Source: Lenzites betulinus (taxonomy: Eukaryota; Basidiomycota; Agaricomycetes; Polyporales; Polyporaceae). Taken from it: a stretch of DNA of 64,000 nucleotides. A program made the position numbers and the translations under genes. Positions within the stretch are counted from its first letter, which is position 1, and the number at the start of each line of letters is the position of its first letter. This document shows, piece by piece, positions 45,542-56,728 of the stretch. The notes under the pieces are model-generated. The model was not told the origin of the DNA. It searched no databases and was given only the letters and a program-made list of their open reading frames with translations. The stretch is from NCBI GenBank assembly GCA_022264855.1, contig JABYQU010000061.1, positions 1-64,000 on the forward strand, in the 5' to 3' direction.

Positions 45542-48500
45542 TCACCGCTGCTGCGGGTGCGGGTGGCCGTTCATGTTCGGCGCATATGGGCGCGGGCTCT
45601 CGCTGCTCGTGCGCGACGCGGGCATCGCGCTGCTCACGAACGAGTTCGGGCGCGAGGACGGCCGGTGCGGGTCCTGCATCGGCGGCGGGCGCTCCATCTG
45701 CGTCCACTCCGTGCTCGGGTTCTGCGCGCTCTGCATGCTCTGCATGTTCGCGGGCGCGCGCGGCTGCGGGGAGAGGATCGCGCTCATCGACTGTTGGTTC
45801 GGCGTCGCGGACTGCGGGCCGCCCTGGGGCGGGAAGGAGAAGGGGGAGTGCTGGATCGGGGGTGGCTGCGGGCGGGACTGGGGGTGGCCGTTCCGGAGCA
45901 GGCTCTCGGACTGAGAGGGGTTGCCCATCGGGGGCCGCTCCAGGAACTGCGGGTTCGACTGCGTTGACCTGGAAAACGTTTACATATTTAAGATCGTACG
46001 GAGATAGAGGGAGAGACATACCTTGGGGGCATGGAGCGCATGTCCTCTGGTCGTGGCGTGCCGGGGTTGAAGTTGAATTGGGCATTGCCGAGCGTCGGCG
46101 ACGTCAGCCCTGGCGTGCGCCCGCCCGACTTCATGCGCATGTACGCCTCGACCTTCTTTAGGAACTCCCTGCTCGGAAGCTCCATGCAGCTCGCGAAGTG
46201 GTCCTCGTCCTGTAGGATCGGCAAGAAGTCTTCCGGGACAAGGTAGAACTCGTCCTGGTTCTCGAGTAGCGCGGTGACGACGCGGATGGCGCCGAAGCTC
46301 TCGTCGCGCACTGCGTTCTGGCCCCTGGAGTAGAGGATGCTCGGGCAGATGACTGTTGCCAGATTTTGCAGATCCATCTTGCTTCCCGTCTCTTCGTCCA
46401 GGTGGGCGAACGATGCAACCCACTTCAGGAAGACGAAGAGCACTTCGAGCGTGTCGCGATGAGCCTTCGGGAGGAGAAGCGAGACCATGTGAAGCATGCG
46501 CTTCCTGTCCTGCTCAGCCGGAAGTGCTGCAATGGAAGGTCAGCGAGCTGATCCCGAGGCGGACAGTTCTTTCAGCACATACATTGTGTCGCAATGAATA
46601 ACCGATGTAGCTTATACGTCATGAGAGGATCAGGAAGGTCTCGGAAGAATTTCTTCAGCAATGCAGCAAGCTGCACAGGGTTGTCCTGAGTGAGGTCAAC
46701 CGCCGATGCGTCGCGATCAATTGCTTCGGTGAGCTCCTTTAGTCGACGAATGTTGCCGTTCCTCCTGAAGATACCCTCAATAGACATATCTATAGAACGC
46801 GTGAGTGACAGTAAAAAGGACCGCCGCGGGCTTAACACACCCATTTGCCGCATTGCAGAGACGACGTCGTCCACAAAGCTGGGGATCCGGAGCGTCTCAC
46901 GCGAAGCACCAAGCAGCGAATCTGCACCCTCGCGTTCGACCAAAAGCTCCAGAGGTACACCGAAAACGCCTGAAAATCGGAGGGTAAGCTATCACATAAA
47001 AGCGTACGAGAGCAAGGTGCTCCTTCATTCCCCCACTCACCCTTCTTCTTCACATTCTTCTTGTCGTTCCCGGGCTTGAAGAGCTTGTTCCAGAACGAAC
47101 TCTTCTTCAGCTCTACCAGCTCCAAGATCTCGTCTAGGTCGAACTGATCCCTTAGCGGCGACCTCTGTAGCACTAGCACGGCACAGTGCTTGACGATTGC
47201 CAGCTGTACAGGGTTCAGCTCCGCGACGTACGGCGTCGTGCTCTGGCTCGGGAGGGACCGTCGCTGCTCGCGCGCCTGGGCGGCCTCCACGAGCTGCGGG
47301 ATATCTGCGAGCGTGATGCCGTCCTCGACCCCACCGACCATCCCATCGCTGTCGTTGAGCGCGCCTGCCGGCGAGCTGGGGCCCGACTCGTCGACAATCT
47401 TGATCGCAGTGTTCCCCCGCGCGAACGGCGGGCGGATGACCTGCGACTGCACATTCGTGTCGATCATGCCCGGAGACGGCAGTGAGCGCTGCTGGTGTGG
47501 CAGGTGCGCGGGCGGCGCGTGGACCTGGGGCGCCTTGGGCGGGCGCACGGAGGATTGCTGGGCGGATTGGGGGGCATGGCGCGCGCTCGCGGGCACCTCA
47601 TGTGGACGGTGCGCCATGTCGGTGGCGTGGGCGACCTTGCCCGTCGGGCTTTCGACGATCGTCGACCGCTTCGGGACCCGTGCTGTCGAGGACAGTTTGC
47701 GGTCCAGATGGACGGAGCGAAGCCGGTTCATGTCCGCGGATTTCCGGTATGGGTCCTCCTCTAGCTCTCGGGGCTGGCCAGGAACAGGTGGTGCTGCTGT
47801 CAAAGCTTTAGCTGACAATCATGCATACATAGCAAGCCGACTTGCCTGGAGAGATAGGCACGACCCCACGCTTCTTGAGCAGTACGTACAATCGCCGCAG
47901 CGCGACGTTCAGCAGGAATGCGTACTGTTCCAACCGCGAGACCGCTTGGAAGCCAGGCCGGCAGCCCGCGTGCGCATGCTCGGTGCAGTAGTATTGTGTG
48001 GGCACGGTGCCGAACGAGGACGTCTCCTTCATGGAATCGCCGTCGTAGACGAAGGCCCCAACGTTCGCTGGCGGTCGTCGTGCAGTCGACAACGGCTTGA
48101 CCTTGGTGTCCTTGTCTTGCGCCCCATCCTTCGTCAGCTCCTTCTGGTCGTCTTGGCTTGGGCTCTTTACTGGCTCCTTGATGGCTGGCATCGCGGCGAC
48201 CTTCCCACAAGTATGGCAGCTAAGACAGTGCGAATGCCAGCGCTGGTATGTTCCCAACCGCACACAATCTTCCTCGACCGTCTGGTTGCACCTCACACAC
48301 AAGTCCGAGGGCGGGTTGACGACGGAAACCTTTGCTAGCGCAGGATCTTTGGGGGTGGCGCTGAACGGACTCTCGCCGGCATTCTCGGGCGCAAGACTCT
48401 TGAAACCGTACGTCACGCCCTGAGTGCCGACATTGCCCGAGTCGTTCTGCGATATCAGTTCGCCGTTCGCGCGCTTCACGATTCGCCGTATAGCCGGGTT

Positions 48501-50553
48501 TGCGCCTTGAATTGCGAGCATGTGCAGCTTGTCGAGGAAGTTGGTGATCGCCTCCCGTACGTCCTGCTCTTTCTCAAGCTTCAGAGCGCCGGTCAGTGCG
48601 ATCCGAATTAGGATCTTGAGGTAGTGTGCAAGCCCGGTGACGAGCGCGAGAAGTTCCTGGGTCATGCCCATCCGCCGTGCACCTGTCTCCTGCGTATGCG
48701 ACAACAGGGTGAAGAGATCGACGGTCTTGCGACACAGCATGCGCGCCTCTCGTACATGGGACATGCCTGGTAGACGCCGATTTGGTTAGCTTGCGTTAAA
48801 TCAATTCAACGGCTACACTGACCTTTGAGCTTTAGTCGGGAGAAATGGTATTCTAGATCATCGATCGTAGCGAAGAGGACTTCGACATGGAGAATGAACT
48901 TCTCTGCCATCCGGATGGCATCGAGGTATTGTCCGTTGCTGACCTGGCGCAGCATGTCGGATATGCACGCAGCACTGGACTCCTCGAAAGCGGACAAAAC
49001 CCTAGAATGACTTAGCCTCGCATGTCCCAGCTCTGCAGCTCTCAAGGTCCGACTTACGTCCATATCCGATAAACCTGTTGTTCCATCCTGATCTGTTTCT
49101 CTCGCAGGGTCTGTGCGGTCTCTCGGCGTTCCTCTTCCACATACGGAGGTTCTACGCTGGAGCTCCCTTCGCCGTCCTCCGCCCCGGGCGGTGGTAGGCT
49201 TGTGGGTCTGCGCGAAGAAACCTTGACGTTCCAGAACTATATGGGAGCTCGAGGAAGCCCGACTAAACTCAATCTGGTGAGCGCGTACCTTGTTGATCAT
49301 ATAGCACTCTGGATGCCAACACTCGTCCCGCATATTCCGGTTGATCTCCACGAACTGCTTCAGAATCGCGCTGTTACAGCCTGCGCATTTCGTCGCGTAT
49401 CGCGTCGAGTAGTGGAAATGGCAGTAGACGTCGCCCTCGTGCTCGTAATACGAGTCCTGCGGGCCGAAGAGCGTCGGGCATACGGAGCATGTGAAATGCT
49501 CGACGTGGAACTTTTTGTCTAAATGAACGCGTTCGTGATCCCAGAAGCCGCTCCAGAGCACGGAGAGTACTCACTGCACGCCGTGATGTAGCTGCCCCGC
49601 AACGCCATGCCGCACTTGGCGCAGATCAGGTTCAGGCGCCGGAAGTAGTCCCGCTCGCACAGTGGGTGCTGTTTCCCATCCTGGCCGTCAATGGGGAAGA
49701 ACTTGGACGCAACGACGGCACCACAGTCCTGCAAGGCACGACAACGTTCAACGCATCGATCAGGGATGACAGGTCCGTGTGATCCTCACCATGCACTTGA
49801 AACACTGAAGATGGTACACAGCACCGAGCGCGCGAACGAAGGCACCCTGCATGGCCTTTCCACAGGCCGCACATGGTCTGCCGAAGTAGAGTCAGAACAC
49901 GGCCGCGATGAGGAGAGACATACCTACTGCTCCCGGCAGCCGGGCGTGGCAGCAGGCATGATGAGGTCAAGCGGTGGGACTTACGTAGAAGCGACGCTCG
50001 TGCTGGTGTGCGTCGTGGACGTCCCGCCCTGTTGGCTACCCCCGGGGGTAGACGAATCCGTGTAGAGTGACGAGTCCGAGTGCACACTCCGAGGCCGGCT
50101 GCGGGAGCGTCCGGAGTGATCTGACGGAGATGGTGGATGCTGGTGCGGGCTCCCTGGGGTTCCCGGCCGACTTGCGGCCATGAAGGGCGGAGCTGGAGAC
50201 TGCGACAGCGCATGGTCGCCATACTGAGAATCGCTGCGAGCCCAGGTCGAGGAGTGGTTGAGATCCTCGCTACGAGCATGGGGATGGTCGTCGGCCTTGG
50301 GCTTCCTCTGATCGAGGTCGTGCGGGGAACTAACAGTAGACGCTCTTATAGGGACGTGTGCGCGATCTGAGCCGTGAGGATCCAAGCGTGGAGAAGGCGG
50401 ATGGTTGCCATTGGAAAGAGAGGGCGGGAGGAGGTCGTGATCATGCTCGGAGTCCTGGTCGGAGGCCATGTAGGCCAGGGTTGCGGAGTCGTTAGAAGAC
50501 TGGGAGACGGAATGTTGCTTGTGCTGCCGGTCAAAGTCGACGGGCCCGCTCAT
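45542..50553 (-). CDS. LIM-domain Rho GTPase-activating protein, Lrg1 type
   Basis: This is a predicted activator of GTP hydrolysis on a Rho GTPase (Rho1 for yeast Lrg1), acting in cell wall and polarity control. About 12 exons give roughly 1,400-1,450 residues. From the ATG at 50553: a Ser/Pro-rich tail of about 190 residues, then LIM1 (CAACGKAMQGAF to the CERDYF block). LIM2 follows (CAKCGMALRGSYITAC, then HFTCSVC and CHFHYS), and then CAGCNSAILKQFVEI. A coiled-coil-like stretch contains EEERRETAQTLREKQ. LIM3 (CVRCNQTVEEDC, then CLSCHTCG) has a long insert before CTEHAH. A disordered region precedes the RhoGAP domain with GIFRRNGNIRRLKEL (Arg finger), KKFFRDLPDPLM and NLATVICPSIL. A Gln/Pro-rich tail ends at 45542. 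Three LIM domains plus RhoGAP match fungal Lrg1. Exon edges in the N-terminal part are approximate. Confidence 0.88.
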
Positions 50554-51224
50554 AGCTGTTCCAATGCCGTTCAACACGGCTAGTGACAGTAGGGGCGGGC
50601 GGAGAGGGAGGAGGGCGGTAGACGGCGGCGGGGAGGAGCAAGCAGACGGAGAGCAAGCAGGACGGGCTGAATCTCGACCCAATGAATTACATACTCATGT
50701 TAACTGTAATGATTCAATGATCCCGGGAAAACTCCTAATATTCAATCTCCGCCATAGCTGCCGTTGATAATGGCACAGCCACAAGGTAAGCAACGTTGCG
50801 ACTCCGCTGACTTTTCGACAACGTTTCGAACAAAATCCTTACGAAAGTTGTGACGAATCCAGTCACCCCCCTCTGACACCGCCTGGAACCGTGTCACGCT
50901 CAAGGCACAGCTCATGAGCACGCGTATCACCTCGCTCCGTCTCGCGTACCCCCTGCGACACATAAGTTACACCTGGCAACCCCGGGCGAAGGGGCACATA
51001 CCCAGGGCAGTGTGTACCCGACATCCAGGAATACACGATGCCGTTATAGCCCACTACGGCCAAGTGCTACGAATGGAATGGATAATATTGAGTTAGTTTG
51101 GCACATGGTCGTCCGTATGCTCCGCCCAGCACCGCAATACAAGATCACGGCCTTTTCTTCCGAGGGCCACAACAGCCTTCGGCGGCAAGAAACCACCTGT
51201 CTTCATGTATCTCCGCGCCCAAAC
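50554..51224. other. Intergenic region 5' of LIM/RhoGAP gene
   Basis: About 670 bases contain the promoter side of the LIM/RhoGAP gene (minus) and the 3' flank of the carboxypeptidase pseudogene (minus). No gene is recognisable. Confidence 0.5.
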
Positions 51225-53818
51225 CTACGCCTTAAACTCATCCGCATTCAGAATGAGAGTGGTGAAGAATTTGATCATCTCAAGGAATGCGTCCGCGTCG
51301 ATCGCTGCGATGTTGAAGTGAATACCAGAGGCCCAAGAGAACGCGAGGAAAGGGACTTACATTCGTTGATCGTGTGCACCCCGTTGCTCAAGGCGGTGCC
51401 ATTCCCAGAGTTGTGGTGGTTGTACCGGTAGATGTGCGGCGTCAGCGCCCAGTAATAGCGCGTGTCTGAGTGGTCACGTTAGCCACCCGGGCTCCATCTC
51501 CACCGCAACCCCAAAAGTTGGGGACCACATACCAGTGTTTCCTGACATAATGCCGGGGGCGACCACAATGTTCTTGTCGCCGTCGAGCCCGCGGTGCGCA
51601 TTGTACGTCGCCTTGATCGTCCCGGAGAGGAGCGCATACTCAGGAGCGTCGATGGGACTGATGGGCGCGGGCTCCAAGGCAGCACCCCAAGCGTCGCTGA
51701 TCGTGAGCGTTCCATACGCAGGAGCGTCCTTTCCTGTGATCTGCTCGCCAAACGCAGTGTACGACAGGTTGAAGTCGTGTGCCAGGCCCTTGAGCAGCGC
51801 GGTGTCGTGCTCCTTCACGGCATCGACCGAGCTAAAGTTCACGGTAATCAAGTCAGCCCAGGTCCGGTCAAAAGACTACAAGCATCGCGGCAAGATCGCA
51901 GCACTAGTAGGTACGCGCACCTGTCAGTAGCAATACGGTGGTTGACAACGCCCCAGGCCTGCTCGGGAAGCGCGTTCGTCTTGACGCCGCCGTTGATGAG
52001 GTCGATTCGATGGCCTGGGTCGTGCCCACAAACGAGCGGAATCCGGCATCCTTGAACAGTTCCTTCTGTGCTTCATGAAGGGCTTTGTCGGCTTCACTGC
52101 CCGCTTGAGCGCCCTGCGAAGCTTGTGGGGGATGCTCGGTGCGTGCGCAGCAAGACATTGCGACTTCAAGTACATGGGCGTACCCCTCGCTAGACGCGCC
52201 TCGTATGGGTTGGCCTCATAGTGAACAAGTAGCTGCGAGAGGATGCCAATGGTCTATGAACGCCGCGTGAGAAACGTCTCCCGTCCAGTGTTGTTCGATA
52301 CTTACGGTGTGCGCAGGGGGCACGCTGGAATGGCCGCCAGGGGAGGTCACCTCAACACGGACATCGATGTAGCCTTTCTCCGCAATGGCGGGGGTAGCGA
52401 ATACGCCACCAAACTCCTGGGCAAATCCTCCTACAGTACCTGTTAGAGGATCACGAGGGGGTTATGTACGGCTGATACGCACCTCCCTCATCGACGAGGA
52501 GCAAGAACGCGTCCTTCCCATATGTTGAAAGCAAGTATTTGCCAATTGAGGCAGCACCCTGGGACAGGTCATTAATCTCTGTGTCACTTTCGAAACAAAC
52601 ATGCGACTGACATGTATGCCGCTCGCTTCCTCGTCGAAACCGAAACCGAGGACAACACCGCGAGTAGGCTGGAAACCACGCTCAAGCAGGGACTCGATGG
52701 AGGACCTGTCGCGGAGTCAATAACGTCGCCCGCCATGAATATGACATTGTCACACAAAATACCAATCAACCCGCTCTTGTCATCGGAGCTACCGCGGCCC
52801 CAGATGCGCTTCCCTGGCAAAAGCCATCATTCTGATCAGTGCCAATCGTTGCAGGACGTCAACCACGACTGACCATCGAAGTCCAGAGAACGGCGGGTAG
52901 CTCCACTTGTCTACCGTGTCGGGGTTGACAGGCACAACGTCTGCAGAGTACCACCAGCATCACGGGGTATACCTTGAGCATTGAGTTTTTGACCTTGGTG
53001 AGCAGCTAGAAGGACAGGCTTAAGGGAGGACTCCGAGCCCTTCCACACATATACGAGGCCATAGGTGTTGACCTTGGTGAGCTCAAGACTCGAATGACTG
53101 CGCAGTAGGTCAGAACATGATGAGCGCCCATAACACGAAATATGTCATACACCAAGGGGAAAGCCCCCAACAGGTAGTCGTGGAAGGGCCCGAACGCGTC
53201 CCAACGCGGGTCCTGACCGACTGGGGCCATCTTGTCATACGACTGAGTGCTGAAACACGCCGTCAGAGACCATTCAAGGCATAAGGCTTACGGTACTCTG
53301 ACCGCACCACCAAGCCATTCAACCGCGCGCCCCTTGAACGCTTCTGTGTCGAATGACTTGCCCAGTGACGTCCACAATTCCGCGTTCTTCTCCGGGACGA
53401 CGGCGGATGCTTGGGGGCACAGCTCCGCACTGGCGTCCATGGCGCCATCCGACCTCGGGTCTTGTTCGCGATACGCAGGCGTGTGCAGGCCTTCTAGATG
53501 CTGCAAAGCGGCTCTCCGAGCAATATCCTGAGAACGTCTATGACGTTGGCAGAGCACGCAATGTATGCGGGAAGCCTGAGGCATGTCGTAGTACGTACCA
53601 CCATTTTGTTCAACAGCTTTCGGTTCCGTTTGAGTCCCATCTGCGATTGAAGAGAGAGTTTGGTATACTGGCTGTCGTATACATGGAGTGCCACTTCCTC
53701 CGGAGCTGGAATACTGTCCGTGGGCACTAGATGGTGAGAAAGGACGGTGAGAGGACAGTACAGTCACGAGGGTAAGGCACTCACTGGCGTCAGGCATCGG
53801 GAGGTGGATTGTCATCAA
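51225..53818 (-). pseudogene. Carboxypeptidase S-like M20 metallopeptidase, frameshifted
   Basis: Clear similarity to fungal vacuolar Gly-X carboxypeptidases (M20 family, Cps1-like) runs across about ten exons. Blocks in order are DPRWDAFGPFHDYLLG, NTYGLVYVWKGSESSLKP, AHQ joined to DVVPVNPD (metal His and Asp), and WGRGSSDDKSGLIG (bridging Asp). Then come GFGFDEEASG (catalytic Glu pair), LLVDEGG, PGGHSSVPP, WGVVNHRIATD (metal His) and a C-terminus in DADAFLEMIKFFTTL. Three breaks are visible. At about 52886, YPPFSG and FDGKRIWG lie in different frames. At about 52098 the frame shifts before the SEADKALHEAQKELF block. At about 51998 a short repeated ATCGA shifts it again before DLINGGVKTNALPE. 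Neighbouring genes have no such breaks. The start at 53818 is uncertain, and no signal anchor is obvious. Confidence 0.8.
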
Positions 53819-54580
53819 ACGTGAAGCATCTTATGTGCCCCAGAGCTCCTGAAATTTGGCCGAGATGCCATTGAGCCCTGAGGATACCGGCGATATGTTC
53901 AGGGCTCGTACCCGCGGACGCGGACGTACGTCCAAGTTCACCCTACCCTTATGTATGCGCAGGGTCGTGATCGGAGGGACGCGACACCCCAGATTCATGA
54001 CCCTCCGAATTTCATGCACAGTCAATGTTGAGCCCAGCTAAAGCGATCACGGTTTCGCAAGTACACTTCAATTTCATTGACAACTTGGCAGCTAGGTGGA
54101 AAAGCAAAGAGCATAGTGAGCAGCCGCAAATTCGCGTGGACTCTCAGACGTCTCGGAGCCGCGAGGAGTTCTGCATATATATCGACGTTCGACGCGCAAT
54201 AAACATGTACGCGCCCGACGTGCTTGATTGGCCTCCTCAGAGAAGAAAGCGTGAAGTGTCATGACCACGAAGAAGAGATATGTGAGGAGGCGGACAAGCC
54301 TGGACAAGCTCGCTCGAGAGCCTCTGAAGCTTAAGCGCTTAAGATTCGGGTACATCCGGGCCTATCCGGGCGCCCATTATGGGCGTCTATACCATGCCCG
54401 ATTTCCGGAAGAATCGGAAACTTCCTTCAATCCTCGAGCTTTCTCTTCCGCGTCGAGCTTTCAAGCTTCAAGTACATGTTGACTGGACTTCACAACACCA
54501 CCCGCTCGCATAAAGCACACAACCGTATCAGTTTCTGAGTAAACTATCCCACTGTCGACCACGATCACCCCTGGCTCGTC
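53819..54580. other. Divergent intergenic region between carboxypeptidase pseudogene and NOP8-like gene
   Basis: About 760 bases are shared by two divergent genes. No gene is recognisable, and the short open frames here have no family signature. Short gaagctt / cttaag clusters occur near 54325-54350. Confidence 0.5.
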
Positions 54581-56349
54581 ATGGACGAAATTATCACCAA
54601 ACGCGTGCACATTTCTGGCTTGACACCAGCAATCACTGCGAAAGATCTCAGCGACCGTCTTGGATCGTTTGGCGTTGTGAAAGCCGTCGACGGTATAGGC
54701 GCACTGGATGCTGTTGGCCAGCCGCGCAAGTTCGCGTATGCGACACTGGAGACGACCAAGGGGAAGCTTTCTCGATGTACGTCTTGCATATGCTTCAGTC
54801 TTTTGCTTGGTGGGGATAACTAACATCGTGGTTCATCTTTAGGCATGAACCTCTTGAGTGGAGCTACGTGGAAGGGTGCGAATCTCCGTCTCGGCGAAGC
54901 GAAGCCTGATTTTCGTGAGAGGTACGGCTCGACACACGGCTGTCAGCTTGACGTATACTCAGAGTCCGACACAGAATCGCCCTCGCGCAAGAAAAGCTCA
55001 AGCGTGCCGCCGAAGAGGCCACAGATGAGCCTCCAAAGAAACGTCGCCGCCTCCCGCGCGGCGTGCAAGGCGTACACGCCGTAGACATGTCCCTGGTCAC
55101 CCCCGAAAACGTCCATACGCGCGGTGGATGGCGCGTTACCGCGACTGGACGGCTTATACGCCCCGTGCGTATGCGACCCGACCACCCCTTGCCGGAGGTG
55201 CTCGAATCGACCAAGGTCGAGAAGGTGAAGGCGAAAGCGAAAGCGGAGAAGGGCAAACGTACAAAACGAGCTCGCGACCCTCCTACACGCGCGAGGAGAA
55301 GGACGATCGACCCGACGAAGTGGGGCTCTACACACGTGAAGGGCATTTTCCTGGAGAATGCTGCTGCCAGGATGCCTCCTATACATGCTGCTTCTAACCG
55401 GAGCGATCACGGGGAGAGCGAGAGCGACGAGAGTAGTGGGGCGGAGGAGGTCGATGTTCAAGGCGCGGCCGACGACAGCGGCACGGAATCAGACAGTCCA
55501 GCGGTGCCTATGGCATCCTCCCCACCTCGTCCGAAGACACACACTACTATCAGTCTTCCTCTGAAAACTCTCGTACCTACTGCAGCAACGGGAGATCTAG
55601 CAGAAGAAACAAGCAAGGCACTTGGCCTTCTTCAGTCATTACTCGAAGGTCAGGACGAGTGGGGGGGTGAGGAGAGTGTTGGATCCGATGTAGATGAAGA
55701 GGACCTCCGCCGTGTTCGGGATGACACGGCTCGTGCTCAGGCTGTCGAGATAGAGGTGACAGATACCTCGGACGACGATGGTGGCGCTATGCAAGTCGAT
55801 GCCACAAGCCCAGAGCAACCCGCCTCCGTCAAGGAGACAGTGCCCGCTTCGGCACGGACCCAAGAGAAGACGAAGCTCAAGGATCTCTTCGCACCTCGCG
55901 AGGAAGACAGTACGTGCGAGTGTCACTTCACCATGTTCTACGTCTCACCTTCCGCAGCGGGTTTCTCTCTCCTGGGACACTTGGACCTGGACTTGGAGTT
56001 CGAGGATGACGCGCCCTTCGATCTTTCTGCACCAGGGACCGGATACGCCGCCGCAGCACCCGTACATACGATTCAACCATCCGCAGCCGCCGCCGTCCAA
56101 GTATCGCGCGTCACAGCGCTCGACGCGTCGAAGCCACTGTTCTTCCCATCTGGGAACGCCGCGTCCCAGCGGCGCGTTCTCGACCCAACGAACTGGAGGA
56201 CCTGGTTCTATCGGACAGACAGTGCGGATGCGATACGACAGCGGTGGGAGGATTCGAAGGGAGACCTGACGGCGGGGTGGAAACGTCGACACCGGGAGGC
56301 GATCAAGAGTCGACGGAGGAGAGGCGGCGCAGGGGGAGAGGCGGACTGA
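54581..56349 (+). CDS. NOP8: Nop8/NOL8-like nucleolar RNA-binding protein
   Basis: This is a predicted nucleolar factor for 60S ribosomal subunit assembly. Four exons (54581-54776, 54843-54921, 54975-55909, 55958-56349) join in frame to 533 residues. Residues 8-85 form an RRM: KRVHISGL as RNP2-like strand and RKFAYATLE as RNP1-like strand, then CMNLLSGATWKGANLRLGEAK. A charged stretch (RERIALAQEKLKRAAEEA) with KKRRRLP follows. A long acidic and Ser-rich middle contains EEDLRRV and similar. The C-terminal block TKLKDLFAPREED, joined to GFSLLGHLDLDLE and later LFFPSG, is the Nop8 hallmark. The end is Arg-rich (KSRRRRGG), suiting nucleolar retention. Confidence 0.88.
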
Positions 56350-56728
56350 TGTGTTACCCGGACCACCCGGTGTCTACTGCAGTTGAAGCGTTGAAGCTTG
56401 AATATTTGAAGTTTGAGCTCTGTCCCGGGGCTCGAGTTGCAGCGCGCGACGGATGAGTGGATGAGGAGGAATCAAAGATCAATGATTGTTGAGAGAAGCT
56501 TGGTAGAAATCCTCGGGGGATGTAAGCCCGCGCTGTGCACAGTTCGTCACGGAGATTGGAAAGCGCCACATGAGCCGCGCTCCGGCATCCGACGTCTCTC
56601 CCCGAGACGCGTCCTTCAAGAAGTTCAGGTTCTTGTCTCCTGCCAGCTCGTTCCCCTTCCTCCTCTCCCTCCCCGTCCTCTTGTCCTCAACAGACGAAGG
56701 TCGTCTGTCCCGGCCGCTGTCTGATACA
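56350..56728. other. Intergenic region between NOP8-like and M28 genes
   Basis: These 379 bases hold the 3' flank of the NOP8-like gene and the 5' flank of the peptidase gene. An in-frame upstream ATG exists at 56570. I prefer the ATG at 56729 because it puts a positively charged stretch directly before the membrane segment. Confidence 0.45.

Noticed and set aside
46832..48338. 382-codon plus-strand frame at 47190-48338 and other plus-strand frames in this region
   Set aside because: They are antisense shadows of the LIM/RhoGAP exons, which carry clear domain motifs on the minus strand.
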